Shown here in pieces: positions 1 to 10,615 of a DNA stretch of 64,000 nucleotides. Both the position numbers and the translations under genes were made by a program. Each line of letters starts with the position of its first letter. Position 1 is the first letter of the stretch. Location: assembly GCA_008973525.1 (NCBI GenBank), contig WACJ01000073.1:868001-932000 (forward strand), written 5' to 3'. The notes under the pieces are model-generated. The model ran no database searches, had not been told where the DNA came from, and worked only from the letters and a program-made list of their open reading frames with translations. The stretch is from Stenopsyche tienmushanensis (taxonomy: Eukaryota > Arthropoda > Insecta > Trichoptera > Stenopsychidae).

Positions 1-389
1 AAATTATCTAAACGTAAAACTAGAGCGTAGTGTGTTTTTCAAACCAAGAATGATTTTTAAATGACAACGTCATCGGTAAACTTTTATTACATTCATCAAA
101 CAGATTTTTTTAAATTACATCCTAAAGTCTTAACAATTATCAAATATAATAAATCCTTCTCAAAGGGTAACCTTTATTAATTAAACATATTCAATGTTGT
201 TAAAATGGGCAAATCTTGAGAAACATTATTTTGATAAAATTTTGAGAAATATCTACAAGATGACATCGGAGTGTAGAGCGTCTGCCTTTCTAAAGACTTT
301 GCAGAGACCTCGGGTGGGACATCCTGTCGATGTACTGCTAATCTACAAAAGGCTGGAGCGCTACCTGACTACAACTTGTAAATGCGTAT
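1..389 (-). other. 3' UTR and downstream flank of the TMEM11 homologue
   Basis: This lies downstream of the TAA stop of the TMEM11-like gene, which is read leftwards. It is AT-rich with no convincing coding potential on either strand; the open frame on the plus strand at 194-397 has no recognisable domain and sits where a 3' UTR is expected. An AATAAA on the minus strand (TTTATT at 173-178) is the most plausible polyadenylation signal, about 215 bases past the stop. The transcript end is inferred. Confidence 0.5.
173..178 (-). terminator. candidate polyadenylation signal of the TMEM11 homologue
   Basis: Reads AATAAA on the minus strand, about 215 bases downstream of the stop codon at 390-392. 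Another AATAAA overlaps the stop codon itself (388-393) and would give almost no 3' UTR, so the distal one is preferred. Such hexamers are common in AT-rich DNA, so this is only a position-based guess. Confidence 0.35.
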
Positions 390-670
390 TTATTTGAAAA
401 CCTTGTAAACCCTCCACAAACAAACTAATGCAGCTGCAATAGATATAGAACAATGTAATGCAATTTTTTTTGTATTATCCGTTCGAACTAATACGAGAGG
501 CGACGTCGACGTCAATTCCGTTAATACTGGCAAATGTGCTAATCTTTTGGGATTGCTCTCTTGCTGGTATTTACAACAGGGATCAGTCTGCCAGGACAAC
601 GTATAGCAGCTAGTACAAAGTAACGAGACTACGCCGAACGGAACGCAAACTAACGGCTTCCATAGTGCTC
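390..670 (-). CDS. TMEM11: TMEM11 homologue, coding exon 3 (stop codon)
   Basis: Starts after the acceptor TTTTTTTAG and ends at a TAA stop. Encodes residues 85-177: second membrane segment, the invariant DPCCKYQ, the SPLVLVRTDN region and a hydrophobic C-terminal segment ending WRVYKVFK. The open frame extends upstream through the intron to an ATG at 689, but those residues are intronic. Confidence 0.92.
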
Positions 671-3600
671 CTAAAAAAATAAAAACCAAATTAAAATAAA
701 TCTGATATCAACACAAAATTAATTAAGCGCACAAAAATATTTACCGGAAACCACGCTAGATATACCACTATAAATGGCTATTTTGTGCAAAGCATTTCCT
801 ACGGTGATCCATCGGGACGTGACTTCGGCCAGTCGTTCAGGTTCGATGACGATAACTGCACATCCAGCTTCCAGAGCCTGCTCCAATTCCATTTCAAATT
901 TAACGAGGAAGTTTTCGCTGTCATATACTTCTCGGATGACAGCTACACTAGATGACCGGAGCTCGCTAAATTAAATAAATTTAAAAAAAACGCACATTAC
1001 AAATCACAATTTACAAAAGTAAATCCGTTTGAAATAAACATTCAATTTCACAATCGATGAGCTTTTCTGTCGCTTAGGTAAAAGACTCGTTGAAGCCGGT
1101 AATTATTTTTTTATCAATCGGCTTCATTAGATACGAACCGTTTGATTGCGTAATGTAATCCGAGGTACCGACAGTAATATTCGACGAATGATTGACAGAA
1201 TGAAACCAGTGACGTTATTAAATCTTATGCGTGTGTGTAAATCGTTAATTTGTATCGATATCAATTTATGTATTTAGTAAATATAGACTAAATTCATTGA
1301 TGATTTTATATACATTATAGAATGTATTTCCCTTCATTATTCAACACCTTTCGAAATGTCCTAAAAATAGCATTTAAAAAATGCAACATGTCTGCGTTCA
1401 ACTGATATTGTATAAGATTCCAGAATTCCATCGAAAGAATTCCAAGAACAATGGTGAACATGTTACAATAAAAGGCTTTTCATTACCATTATTAATTGTC
1501 GACAATGAACTTGTGCAGTTATAGTTTAGCCTGGTTTCATTAATTCATAATGAATTATTCCTCGCATATCCCACTATATATACTAACATGCATAGAAGAG
1601 CCTTTTTTCACTGTCTACGTCTGCGTGTCCAACAGGTCCTGAAGCGGAACCTCTGACAAAACGCAAGAGAATTTTCCTATCGGCTTCCATGCCCGGACAC
1701 GACCATAAAACGTGATCCGCTGACTATTTTTTAGTTTGTCAAGTAGTTCTAGCACATGTGTCATTGCTCATTTTTGTCGTTCAAGACGTGTATTACCCAT
1801 CAAATCCTATTTGTTTTAAATATGTTTGCATTGTGGTCCATAGGGATCCCAGTCTTTGTGATAACTCCTCGATTTTTAGTACATCGTTATCAAAATTCAA
1901 AGGTCCTCCTGTTCTCGGTTCATTCCTTAGGCTTCTATTACCCGATTTAAATTTCTGGAACTAATATTGGCATTTGAGTGTTTTACTGGCTTTTGTGGCA
2001 TTCCGACTCGAGTCAAAAAATAGCAGCACACGAGCCATGCCACAAAGTAAGAATACTGATGCTCCGTGGTTTTTATTTATGATAGAGTTGGCAAAACTGT
2101 ATTTAACCCTTTGTGGTCCAGTGTCCACACGTATTGGACATCATTTTTTTACTGGCAGGTCCAGTGTCCTTAAAGTGTGAACATTTCTTTACAGGTACTT
2201 TTAAAAATATTCTGTGACGATTTTAGTATTTTTTTTAAAATGTGGAATGAAGTAAATGTTCTAGAAGGAATACTATTGCTCTTCTACTAATTAAAAGATC
2301 ATTTAATTGTTTCTTGGAATGTGAAAAGAAATGTTTGCGATGGGGTATTTTTGTCCGATGCAGGTATAGAATCACAATTTCAAACAATAGTCTTTGACGA
2401 ATTTTGTCACCGTGAACATCTCATATTTGTGAAGTTATCTGAAAGTTTAATTATTTTTTGTGAGTTTTTAAATGATAATGACTCTGGGAATAAAAGGTTA
2501 CTATGTATTCACCGATATATTTTACACTAATCCAAAAATTTGTTGAGGAACTTTTAAAAATAAATTATTACCTTACCGGTAAAACCGTTGCAGTTTACCG
2601 GTGGCAAATATTATTTAAATATTTTCTAAAGGATATAAAAAAAACAAAATTAGCTGTTGGACAAAAAGTAGCTTATCACAGAAAAGAAAACTTGTATTAG
2701 CTTGGCAAGTTAAGATAAATGTAACGATGCTTAATGTAAAGCACACATCGTCATCGCAATTGACGAGGAGAAGTCCCGGAAGGAAAACCCGGTAACGCAT
2801 TGATAATAACAACCAAAAAGGAGTGATTGAAAAGCCAACAGTTGTATAAAATTACATAAAAAATATGGGAGGATTAGACACTGCCGATCAACTGGCAACG
2901 TCATATTGTTTTACCGGGTGTAGATCGACGACCAATGACGAGGAACGATTGAACAGAAATCTACAAAGATTATATGGTGTGTTCGCATCGTAATATTCCA
3001 GGAAAAAGAAGACGAACATTGTTATATTGCGATACGTGCGAGAAAAAGCCCGGCTTCCACTCTGGAGATTGTTTTAAAAAAATACCACAATCAATTTTTG
3101 CAAATACAACAACATCATCATTTGTACTAAATACATATTTTTATTTATTTATTTTACCACGTTTCCTTCTTTTTTCATCATAAACATATTTTTTAATAAA
3201 TTCACTGAAAATATCTCGGACCTGGTGCAACACTTTTAAAAAAAACCTTTGGACCGCTAAAGGCTTTAAATAAAAAAAAAAAAAAGATTAAATCATCGAT
3301 ACATTCTCCTTCAATACAGACCGTAAAGCGATTCTGGTAAATGAATTTTTACCACAGGGTGGAACAATAAATACACTCGGGACTTGTATAACACGTTTAT
3401 ATGGTTATGCAGAAACGTCACGTAATATAAGGTTTAAAGTTCATACAAAATTAGGGTTTGCATTCCAAAAGTTAAGATAGTTTATATAAGCATGTATATT
3501 ATTTTTTTAAATAAACATACATTTATGAGATTAATTTAAAACACTTTAATAACATATAACATACCATTCATTCATCATCGTTATCATTTATATTTGTTTT

Positions 3601-5655
3601 ATTCTAATTCGAGATCTGTTGTGGGTTTCCATCGTCAGAAAGCTCTGGAGTAATTCTGGTTTTGTCTTTCAAATATTTGGTAATAAATGATTGTCTACTT
3701 TTAGCTTATAAATCTTTACGTATTTCATTATAAGCGTCAAAAATCTGTTGTAGCCAATTCTATGCATTAATTAAATGATTTTAATGTGAAATATGTAGCT
3801 ATTTCACTGCAACTGTTTTCCGAGTCATTAATTGTGGTAGATTCATTTGATATTTTGACTAGTTCGTCTTCATTCAACATATAATTTTTCCAATATTTCT
3901 CGGATGTCATGAATACTCACATCATCAAACCTTCTTCACCAATATCATGACAAATAATAAATTGTCCTTTGGTATTCATCTTCCTTAGAAGAAGAAGGTT
4001 TTTTACTGACGATGAGGTCCAAAATGCCATCAAACAATGAGTCAAATCATCAACGGAAGACTTATTTGATGGAAGTATTAGAAAGCGTATCCTTCGGCTC
4101 ACAAATAGTATCGAGAAGAAAAACGATGTCAAAAAATAATATTTCATATTGTATAATGTCAGATTTGGACATTTTACGCCTAATAAAATATAAGATATCA
4201 AAATACACGAATACTTTTAGTCTCGTCCTAATATTTAAATAGATTTGCTGCCGGCCGCAGCAATGAATGCAACAACAGGGCGTTTTAACGTTAATATTTG
4301 TGTGGTATTTGCCAAAGAAATATCAATATGGATTCCCGTCTTGTGAACATAATAAAACTTATTTCTTGGCGTCTTTCCTCGATTTTTTTGCTCGATCTTT
4401 TACCGCATGGTTATTCGGTCACATGAAAACATTGTGTAATAATGAAAAACAACGGCGTTACGTAATTAAATCAACATAATTTATTGCTTGCATAAATTCG
4501 ACCAGGAAGTTTAGTTCTCCGATGAAAATCGCTTTTCTGCTGATAAGAGAAAAATTATCATATTGCGTTGATTAATTATTTTATGTAACGTTTTTCGGTC
4601 TTCAAAATTGAGATATAAATTTGCATTACGTCCTTAATGATTATAGCGCATATTTAATTGTTGAAACGTAAGAATTATCTATGTGACAATAATCCGATAC
4701 TATTTATGGAAAAGAAAGCACGTCTATTAGATGATTATTATACTGATACAACAATAATCAGTTTGATATCGAACAAAATATATAAAAACCACAAGATATA
4801 ATAAAAATAACGCGGTTTCAATTTAAAACCAAATTTTATAAATAGACGTTGATTATAATTTGCGGCGTGTTTTGAAATAAAAAATACATTAACGTTAAGA
4901 TTTAATAAGTCCTAAGCGCAATAAATAGACACATCAATGGAACGCTTTTTATTAAATATTAATAAAGCGAATGTCTAATAAATATAGGTATTATGCGTGC
5001 TGACATAAGTACTTGAATTTAGATTTTTAAATTGTCATATTAAAAGATATTTTTTGCTACTGCAATAATTCTGTAAAGTAAGTTTCATAATATAAACAGA
5101 GTTAAGCAACAGCTGTGAACGCTTTTCACCTGACAGTTTATTGATCTCTATTCGACGTTCGAAGACAATTGTTTTATATGAGCCATGTAAGGTAGAAAAA
5201 TTTATTCCGACAATGCAAGAATTTAAATATATTTTATTAATGCGAACGCGTCCGTTATAAAAAAATCGTCGCTCACAAAATAAAATAGCAATTACATTAC
5301 AATTGTCAAAAAATATTTTTGAGGTTATGTGATCATATCGTTTTATAGAAACGTAGGTATGTGAAAAATAAAAGGTCGTTCGTCATATTTAGATTGACGT
5401 GAGCGTTTACATAACAGCCTGCCTTCGAATATCGAACACATTGAAGATTTGGCATGCGGATTAAGCGAGAGCCGAAAGGTGACATTTGGGGGCGCAGCCC
5501 TGCTCCTGTCACGCACACATTCCGCTCTTGTTTTTGTGCTTATTTATTTTGAAAAATTATTGCAGAAAATTTTCATATTATTAAAATGAGATCGTCGACG
5601 CAATCGAAAACGAGAGGGCTCACCTGGTAGGCTGTTCAGCCGAGGGGGCCGCCAT
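390..5655 (-). CDS. TMEM11: TMEM11 / PMI homologue, three coding exons, 177 aa
   Basis: Spliced gene on the minus strand: join of 5624-5655, 745-965 and 390-670 (534 nt, 177 residues plus stop). TMEM11 (PMI in Drosophila) is a small mitochondrial membrane protein that shapes cristae and mitochondria and associates with the MICOS machinery; that role is from the family. Seen here: start MAAPSAEQPT, an acidic stretch ending ELEQALEAG (37-45), RWITVGN.LHK (62-72), hydrophobic segments near 73-87 and 91-110, the family hallmark DPCCKYQ (114-120), PLVLVR (142-147) and a hydrophobic C-terminal helix (155-170). The human protein is 192 residues, so the length fits. Both introns have GT..AG ends (GTGAGC and GTAAAT donors), and the codon split at each junction restores frame (AG|C Ser, G|GA Gly). 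No frameshift or internal stop: the gene looks functional. ATG context has G at -3 and +4. Confidence 0.93.
745..965 (-). CDS. TMEM11: TMEM11 homologue, coding exon 2
   Basis: 221 nt, preceded on the minus strand by a T-rich acceptor ending TTTAG and followed by the donor GTAAAT. Encodes residues 11-85, including ELEQALEAG, VIVIEPERL and RWITVGNALHK, which are the most conserved part of the family. Its last base G completes a glycine codon with the first two bases of exon 3 across a 74-bp intron (671-744). Confidence 0.93.
966..1611. other. TMEM11 intron 1, unique AT-rich part
   Basis: Intron 1 runs from 5623 down to 966 on the minus strand (4658 bp). In this stretch I see no ORF with a domain, no terminal repeats and no similarity to other parts of the window. 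Confidence 0.5.
1612..1725 (+). repeat. degenerate copy of the hAT-like repeat core
   Basis: Shares an ordered set of short blocks (GTGTCCAAC.GGTCC, then CTGA, ATCGG, CCATGCC, ACAAAACGTG) with the copies at 12165-12275 and, reversed, at 6840-6930. It is the most degraded member of that family and lies inside TMEM11 intron 1. No coding capacity. Confidence 0.45.
2103..3269 (+). mobile_element. decayed piggyBac element in TMEM11 intron 1
   Basis: Both outer edges are TTAA (2103-2106 and 3266-3269), the piggyBac target site. The ends resemble each other inverted (CCCTTTGTGGTCC against GCCTTTAGCGGTCC). The interior, on the plus strand, has translated scraps typical of piggyBac transposase: YYVFTDIFYTNPK (about 2498-2536), LLKINYYLTGKT, KKTKLAVGQKVAYHRKENL, MGGLDTADQL (about 2865) and a C-terminal cysteine cluster YCDTCEKKPGFHSGDCF (about 3013-3065), corresponding to the Cys-rich domain that binds the termini. 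Stops and frameshifts break the frame and the N-terminal part is largely lost (autonomous members are about 2.5 kb), so it is dead. It lies antisense to TMEM11. Confidence 0.8.
3319..4140 (+). pseudogene. mariner transposase remnant, interrupted
   Basis: Two pieces of one mariner-type transposase on the plus strand. At 3319-3440 the frame gives LVNEFLPQGGTINT, matching the FLPQGETINTQRYCETL region of the mariner at 60.6 kb. At 3989-4140 it gives RRRFFTDDEVQNAIKQ, a stop, then EDLFDGSIRKRILRL and EKKNDVKK, the usual mariner C-terminus. In an intact gene these are roughly 300 bp apart; here about 550 bp, and the DNARPH and SPDLAPSD blocks between them are missing. So it is deleted and filled with other DNA. 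Lies in TMEM11 intron 1. Confidence 0.6.
4141..5460. other. TMEM11 intron 1, AT-rich remainder
   Basis: No recognisable gene, repeat or terminal structure. The last part toward exon 1 (about 5450-5620) becomes GC-richer, consistent with a promoter-proximal region. Confidence 0.45.
5624..5655 (-). CDS. TMEM11: TMEM11 homologue, coding exon 1 (start codon)
   Basis: Only 32 coding bases: ATG plus nine codons (MAAPSAEQPT) and two bases of a split codon, followed by the donor GTGAGC. Human TMEM11 also begins MAA. The two leftover bases AG join the first base C of exon 2 to make a serine codon. This phase match, a strong donor and a GC-richer setting support the exon although it is far too short to appear as an ORF. 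Confidence 0.85.
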
Positions 5656-5760
5656 ATCGCCGAACTCCCTCAGCCCGCTTTACATCTGATCACATACGCG
5701 CTTCTTCATTGTTATTTTGGTCCTAACACGCATACATTTCGCCCTGATTTGAAATATTTT
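5656..5760 (-). promoter_or_regulatory. 5' UTR and likely core promoter of the TMEM11 homologue
   Basis: Immediately upstream of the start codon the DNA is GC-richer than its surroundings on both sides of exon 1, as expected for a housekeeping promoter. No clear TATA box is visible. The start codon sits in ATATGGCGGCC, which resembles the Pho/YY1 core GCCAT read on the other strand; such sites overlap start codons in many housekeeping genes. The exact transcription start is not visible. Confidence 0.4.
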
Positions 5761-6509
5761 TTAAATTGAATCCGATTCGGTTATTCATCAAATCTATTTA
5801 AATGGACTCAGAAAAAATATATTACAATATATTTAGAACTCATCTTACAACAAATATAATTTAAAAATTAAGCAAAACATTAATAAACACTGACGTATAA
5901 ATGGCGCATTGATACCCATGCTATATTTTTAAAATTATATGATGACATTAAATTAAAGCATTAAAAAGGGCTATTTATTACATAAAAATGTAATTAATAT
6001 CTGTATATTATTAATAATGCCGATAATAATTTTATTAAAAGAATTTAAAAAATCTTATTACATTCTAGTTTGAATCCAAATGAAATAAATAATTTTTATT
6101 TTTGAGACGAAAAATTATTAGTGTAAAAAGAGTAGCAAATAAAAAAAAAAATTATCACCGTTATGGAAATTATTAATAAACTAATTAAATCAATTTTGAT
6201 GATAAAAATATAAATTCAAAAGTTTAGATCCATTAATTTTTAAGTTTTAATAGAGACTAATTTGCAATTATCATAATTTATTATTTGATATTCTTAAGGT
6301 TTTACTTGTAATTAAGAATTTTTTTTTGTATTACAACGAAGGGCCTACTAATAAACCAAAGTATTTAATTGTTAATGATTTATTATTTTGTTTGGTATAA
6401 TTCATGTTTATCATTGATTTAATAGATGTCGCCCCTGTCGCTTAAATTGTAAATATGTAAGTGCTAAATGTCAGCATGGAAATTTGAATAAACCTTTAAA
6501 AATGTTTAT
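5761..6509. other. AT-rich intergenic DNA
   Basis: Very AT-rich, with homopolymer runs; I see no coding frame or repeat here. It separates the TMEM11 promoter from the first intergenic transposon copy. Confidence 0.5.
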
Positions 6510-7330
6510 CAGGGCCGTAACAAGGGGTTGGCAAAGCAGGCGTCCACAATGGGCGCAACTGGGCTTGGGGCGCAAAACGCATAATACCGACCCAGTCGAG
6601 AGTTGCACATGGCTTTTATATTACTTCACATGAATCAACACTGATTGAATCTGTCCGTTTTTATAATATATATACTAAGTAGTCTAATCCTTCTTTTTTC
6701 GTTATCGCTTAAACATTGAACTAATCTAGCCTGCATAAGCCCGCAATAAAATAAAGATAACAATATTTTCGACCGATTGTAAAATCTCTTCATCTTCTTT
6801 GGACAACTTTGTTTTGTAAGGAGAGTTCGTAATCTTTTTGTAGACATGTTCGTGAATGGCGTCCGATTGTGAGGCGTTCATTCGTCATGTCAGCGGTCCG
6901 AAAAGTGGACCGGTTGTATACACAGACCTTATTGTGGCCACTTCGTCCTCTTTCAGGACTTTTTGCGCCATTTTCGGGGATAAATGCGTACCCAGAGTTT
7001 TCTATGATCTTTACGATCACGGAAGTATTTTAGTTCTGTCACAAAATCTAATTAGTTTCTCCCCCGCGCTCAGATCCTAAGTGGTCACTCGAAGTTGGGA
7101 ATAAGCGTGTCCTTGCGAAAATGGATATTAAATTCAGATTTTGCACCTTACTGTGCGTTTTTGTTGAGCAGCTTGGCATAGTTCCGAATAGCGGGACCAA
7201 TAAACAGTTCAGATCCCCATGTTCCTTTGTATCAGATGTAAAGTGATGGATCCGTGTTTCATCCCAAATTGTTGCAATATCGGCGGCTCGTAGCTAAAAT
7301 TATTCGGAGTATTGCACGGTACACGGTTTT
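6510..7330 (+). mobile_element. hAT-like repeat family copy 1 (CAGGGCCGTAACAAGG end)
   Basis: Begins with CAGGGCCGTAACAAGG, a hAT-type terminus (CAGGG.CGTAAC). 6510-6990 matches 29702-30035 in the same orientation, and 6850-7300 matches the copy at 20498-21065 in inverse orientation, so the three overlap to define one element. The centre contains an imperfect palindrome GGTCCGAAAAGTGGACC (about 6896-6912). The 20.5 kb copy ends in the inverted form of the same terminus. No intact transposase frame is visible; it is either non-autonomous or too old. The right terminus is missing here. Confidence 0.55.
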
Positions 7331-7348
7331 TAATCACAACACACGTGG

Positions 7349-7675
7349 AGTAAAAAATACTTTCCACAAGCACGTCAGCGTCGGCACTGCAGGAGCGACA
7401 GTGCACTCTTTCCTCACAGCCCAAAGGGCAGCTTTTTATGTGCGCATGTGCACAACAGTCAAATACCATGCTGCTGGAACTGTGAAGCGCACAGTTCTAC
7501 CCAAAGATTTTTGTATATTTTTCATAAACTGGGGAATGGCTATTAACATTAAATTTAAGTATTATATGTTGTACAAGTATAAAGAAAGAATTAAAGAAAA
7601 AAACTCATTTTATCAAACGTGATCGATAATATCAAGTGAATGCTGCAGTTCCACAGTGCTTATACTAGATCATAC
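7349..7675 (+). repeat. dispersed repeat, copy A of the 7.35/33.5 kb pair
   Basis: Matches 33491-33738 plus 34233-34296 in the same orientation, in order: ACTTTCCAC, CGTCGG.ACTG, AGCTTTTTAT, a short hairpin GAACTGTG(5)CACAGTTC at 7477-7497, AAAGATTTTTGTAT, TTGTACAAGTA, TCGATAATATCA and GCTGCAGTTC. This copy is continuous, so it shows the pre-insertion state of the other. Family unknown; it abuts the hAT-like copy and might be part of it. Confidence 0.6.
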
Positions 7676-8352
7676 ATATTCTTCTTGACTTTGCGGCAAA
7701 CTTTCTAATGAATTATTATTTGATAATACTATGACAATAGTCTAGTAATACTTTATTAAAATCTGACAATAGTTCTATAAAAGGGAATGCTAAAAGCCAT
7801 CTCAAGAGTGGTTACGAAATAACGGGAACTTGCGTAGATTTTGATTGTTTCTGTTTTAAAATCACAGATGGTGAAATGTTGAAAGATATGCAACAGTTTG
7901 TCAATAAGTGAATCTATCACGTTTGTTAGTGAATCTATCATTGTACCATATGAAGATTCGGAATTTCAGTTAGTAAATGATCGACCGTGATTGAGAAAGG
8001 TTCTGTGCAGTATTTTACAAGTTTAACTATTTGAAATTGATAAAAGTACTGTAGTTTTCAAATGTCTTTAAATACGGAGAGTAATTGATGTTATTTATAT
8101 TGTTTTCTATGACTTTCAACAGGATGGTATAAAAAAATATTTGTATAAGTTCGAATTGTGATACAACGCAGAAAAGCAGATAGAAATATCAACAGAGATT
8201 TCGAAGAAGGGTCGATTTGTGAGAGATCAATTTAAAAGCAATACAAAAAACTTTTCAGGTAACCATAATAACCATTTCTAAATTAAATACTTTAAATTAC
8301 GAGATTTAATCGCATCCATTTTATGCGTGCTTCGTTACTTATCTATTTAAAA
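7676..8352. other. AT-rich intergenic DNA
   Basis: No recognised coding frame, repeat or terminal structure. Confidence 0.45.
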
Positions 8353-8740
8353 TTGGCAAGGAGGACTTGACAAAGTGTCATCACTGCGACGAGGATCGCG
8401 ATGACGCAGAGTCTTCAAATGTTAGGTGTGGGCAGACGATAGGCGAGAATTAGCGAAAAAAATTGGAGAAACCCCAACTATATCCAACATGGTCACCATA
8501 ATGACCAAAACGAAAGAAAAGTGGGAAGCGTGGACAAATTTCTAGAGAACTAGAAGAGTGAATACCGGTTCGTAGAAAAACAAACCCACCTCCTTGAAGC
8601 AATGCGAAAGTGGATTCCAAGAGGGTCGGTAGAGAAAAAAGGGTGGGAGTTTTAGTAGGTAGGAATCCCACACACTACCATGTTTTTTAATCATGGTGTC
8701 TTTTTGAAGATATCCCCCTCCCAAGAGAGAAAAAAATCTC
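8353..8740 (+). pseudogene. 3' end of an R1-like LINE (5'-truncated)
   Basis: The frame from 8353 reads IGKEDLTKCHHCDEDRDDAE, the start of the CHHC..D...HT..C knuckle at the C-terminus of R1-clade ORF2 proteins; after a frameshift it continues WADDRRELAKKIGE and ends KEKWEAWTNF-stop. The 3' UTR holds TTTTAGTAGGTAGGAATCCC, a CCATG..CATGG hairpin and GTGTCTTTTTGAAGATATCC, closely matching the tail of the LINE at 28.42-28.48 kb. Only the last few hundred bases of the element remain. Confidence 0.7.
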
Positions 8741-10129
8741 GTTGCAAAAGACTATTGAAGCTAATGGAGATTAATTTGATCGAACGAATTAAGTTATGGC
8801 CTTTTAATTTTCACCTACGAATTCCGAACGTTCACATGACACACCTTAATATTGAATACATTCGTTTTTAAAGAACAAAACACTTATGTGTGTGAATTAC
8901 ATGGTAAATTTTCTAACAAATTACAGTTTTCCGCTCAAATTGAAAGAACCGATGTGTCTTTCTAGATCGTTTTCGTTGGTAAACGTTTGAATTAAAAGCG
9001 TGATGCATTGCTTGGCGTTCACATCCTTTGGTAGATTTATTGTGCCGATCCATTACAAGGATTAGGATATGACAGCATCGATCGAAATATTTATACGAAT
9101 GTTATGTAAAAGGCGAATTAGCTTTATATCATCAAGGCCCGGTAGCTTTGGTCAATTTGTCCCTGTGAGGACACAAAGAAATGAATCATGACATCCGCTT
9201 AACCGGCGAGTGGATCCTTGGCCTTCCCGGTAGAATGGCGTGGGATCAGTGAGGCCCTCGAATTGTACACAGATTCGAATTTATATGTCGCCTATTTGTT
9301 TCGTTGATGCATGTGGGAATTTTTATGTGATAATTGTGGAGGAAATTGAATACTTCAGAGATGAAAAATTCGAGTACGTCGCTTAGGTGTGTAATTTGGC
9401 GTGCACCATTTTCCCAGGGAATTTTTCGTGCTGGCTAATCACAAGTCTTCTGTTATTTATACGGACAGGCGTCTTCGATGGCGACCTGCTATATGTTATC
9501 TCCTACCAATGCGAAGAAAGTAATTACATAGAAAAGCTAATAAGATTAATAGGTTAATGATGTTATTGCCATTCTTTAGTGCTCGTGATGTATGTGAGAA
9601 TTGAAGAGGCGCGATCGAGATTCAGAACCGAGGTTCAACTGCTGCTTTGTTATTAATCAATCTTCAAGATTCACTATAATTTTTGTTAATTTGTTCTCAT
9701 ATAATTGTTGAATGTAATTTGGGAGAGAAATTTATGATACGCGTGAGAAATAATGACAAACACCTAAGTCTGCTTGCGAGTCTGAAAATCCGTAATTTGA
9801 CGAATCTTTGTACTTGTAAGATTTATTTATTGCAGGGTGTCTCAAACTAGTTTCCTGGAATACACGGAAATGTATATAATATTGAGAAATGATAAAATAT
9901 CCAAACTTATGATGAAATATTTTTCAAAAATCTGATCAGTTTTAAGTGTTCAACATACTCAATTCTGTAAGTCTACGGGAATATTACCTATTCTACAAGT
10001 AGGTAAGTCTATGTTGTTTTAATGATTAAGATGTAATTGAATTCGAATCGAAACTATTCGCAAATTATCCATATTAAGTCTATATAATAGATTGTCCAGT
10101 CGAAAATGTCGTTTTCAACAAGGAGAACA
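8741..10129. other. intergenic DNA, partly GC-richer
   Basis: About 9000-9700 is GC-richer than the surroundings with no ORF or repeat match in the window; it could be regulatory or an old repeat. The rest is plain AT-rich DNA. Confidence 0.35.
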
Positions 10130-10615
10130 GAGGGCATAGACATTTCGTGATTTAATCGATCAATCATTTTTACACAATCTTGTGACTGGAAATGAAAAGT
10201 AAGTATTGTATTCAATATAAAAAGCAAAATATAATACAAAGACTTTCAAAAGTGAAGGTAATGAAACCAACAATTTCACCGGGTCTAACAGTAAAAAAAA
10301 TTCTTTTAAGTGTATAGTGGGACTTCAAAGCGAAAATCTACCATGAAGTCCTTCCATATGGTCTAACTATGACGAGCAAGATTTATTGTTCATAATTAGA
10401 AAGTTTAAAAGTGGCGATGAGTACGAAGAGGCCAGATGTAGTCAACCGACACCAACTTCTTTTGCTACAAGATAATGCGTGATCCTATAAATCAAAGATG
10501 ACTGAAAACAAATTAAAGGAATTCGGTTGGCAAAAAACATATGTCAAAGCCCTTCGAATTTTACTCTTTCGGAATACACTTAAACCTTTTTTGTGCGGTA
10601 GATGCGTTCCATGGA
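10130..10615 (+). pseudogene. mariner transposase remnant
   Basis: Plus-strand scraps in the order of a mariner transposase: FLHNLVTGNEK (first catalytic-Asp region, VTGDEKW in the family, here Asn), then WDFKAKIYHEVLPYGLT, KRPDVV, LLLQDNA (second catalytic Asp) and KLKEFGWQ. Several stops and shifts. The C-terminal SPDLAPSD region is beyond recognition and the element runs directly into the AT-R repeat at 10.6 kb. No termini found. Confidence 0.65.

Noticed and set aside
194..397. 67-codon plus-strand ORF at the left edge
   Set aside because: It overlaps the 3' UTR and stop of the TMEM11 homologue on the other strand and has no recognisable features.
774..974. 66-codon plus-strand ORF
   Set aside because: Shadow of TMEM11 exon 2, which is conserved on the opposite strand.
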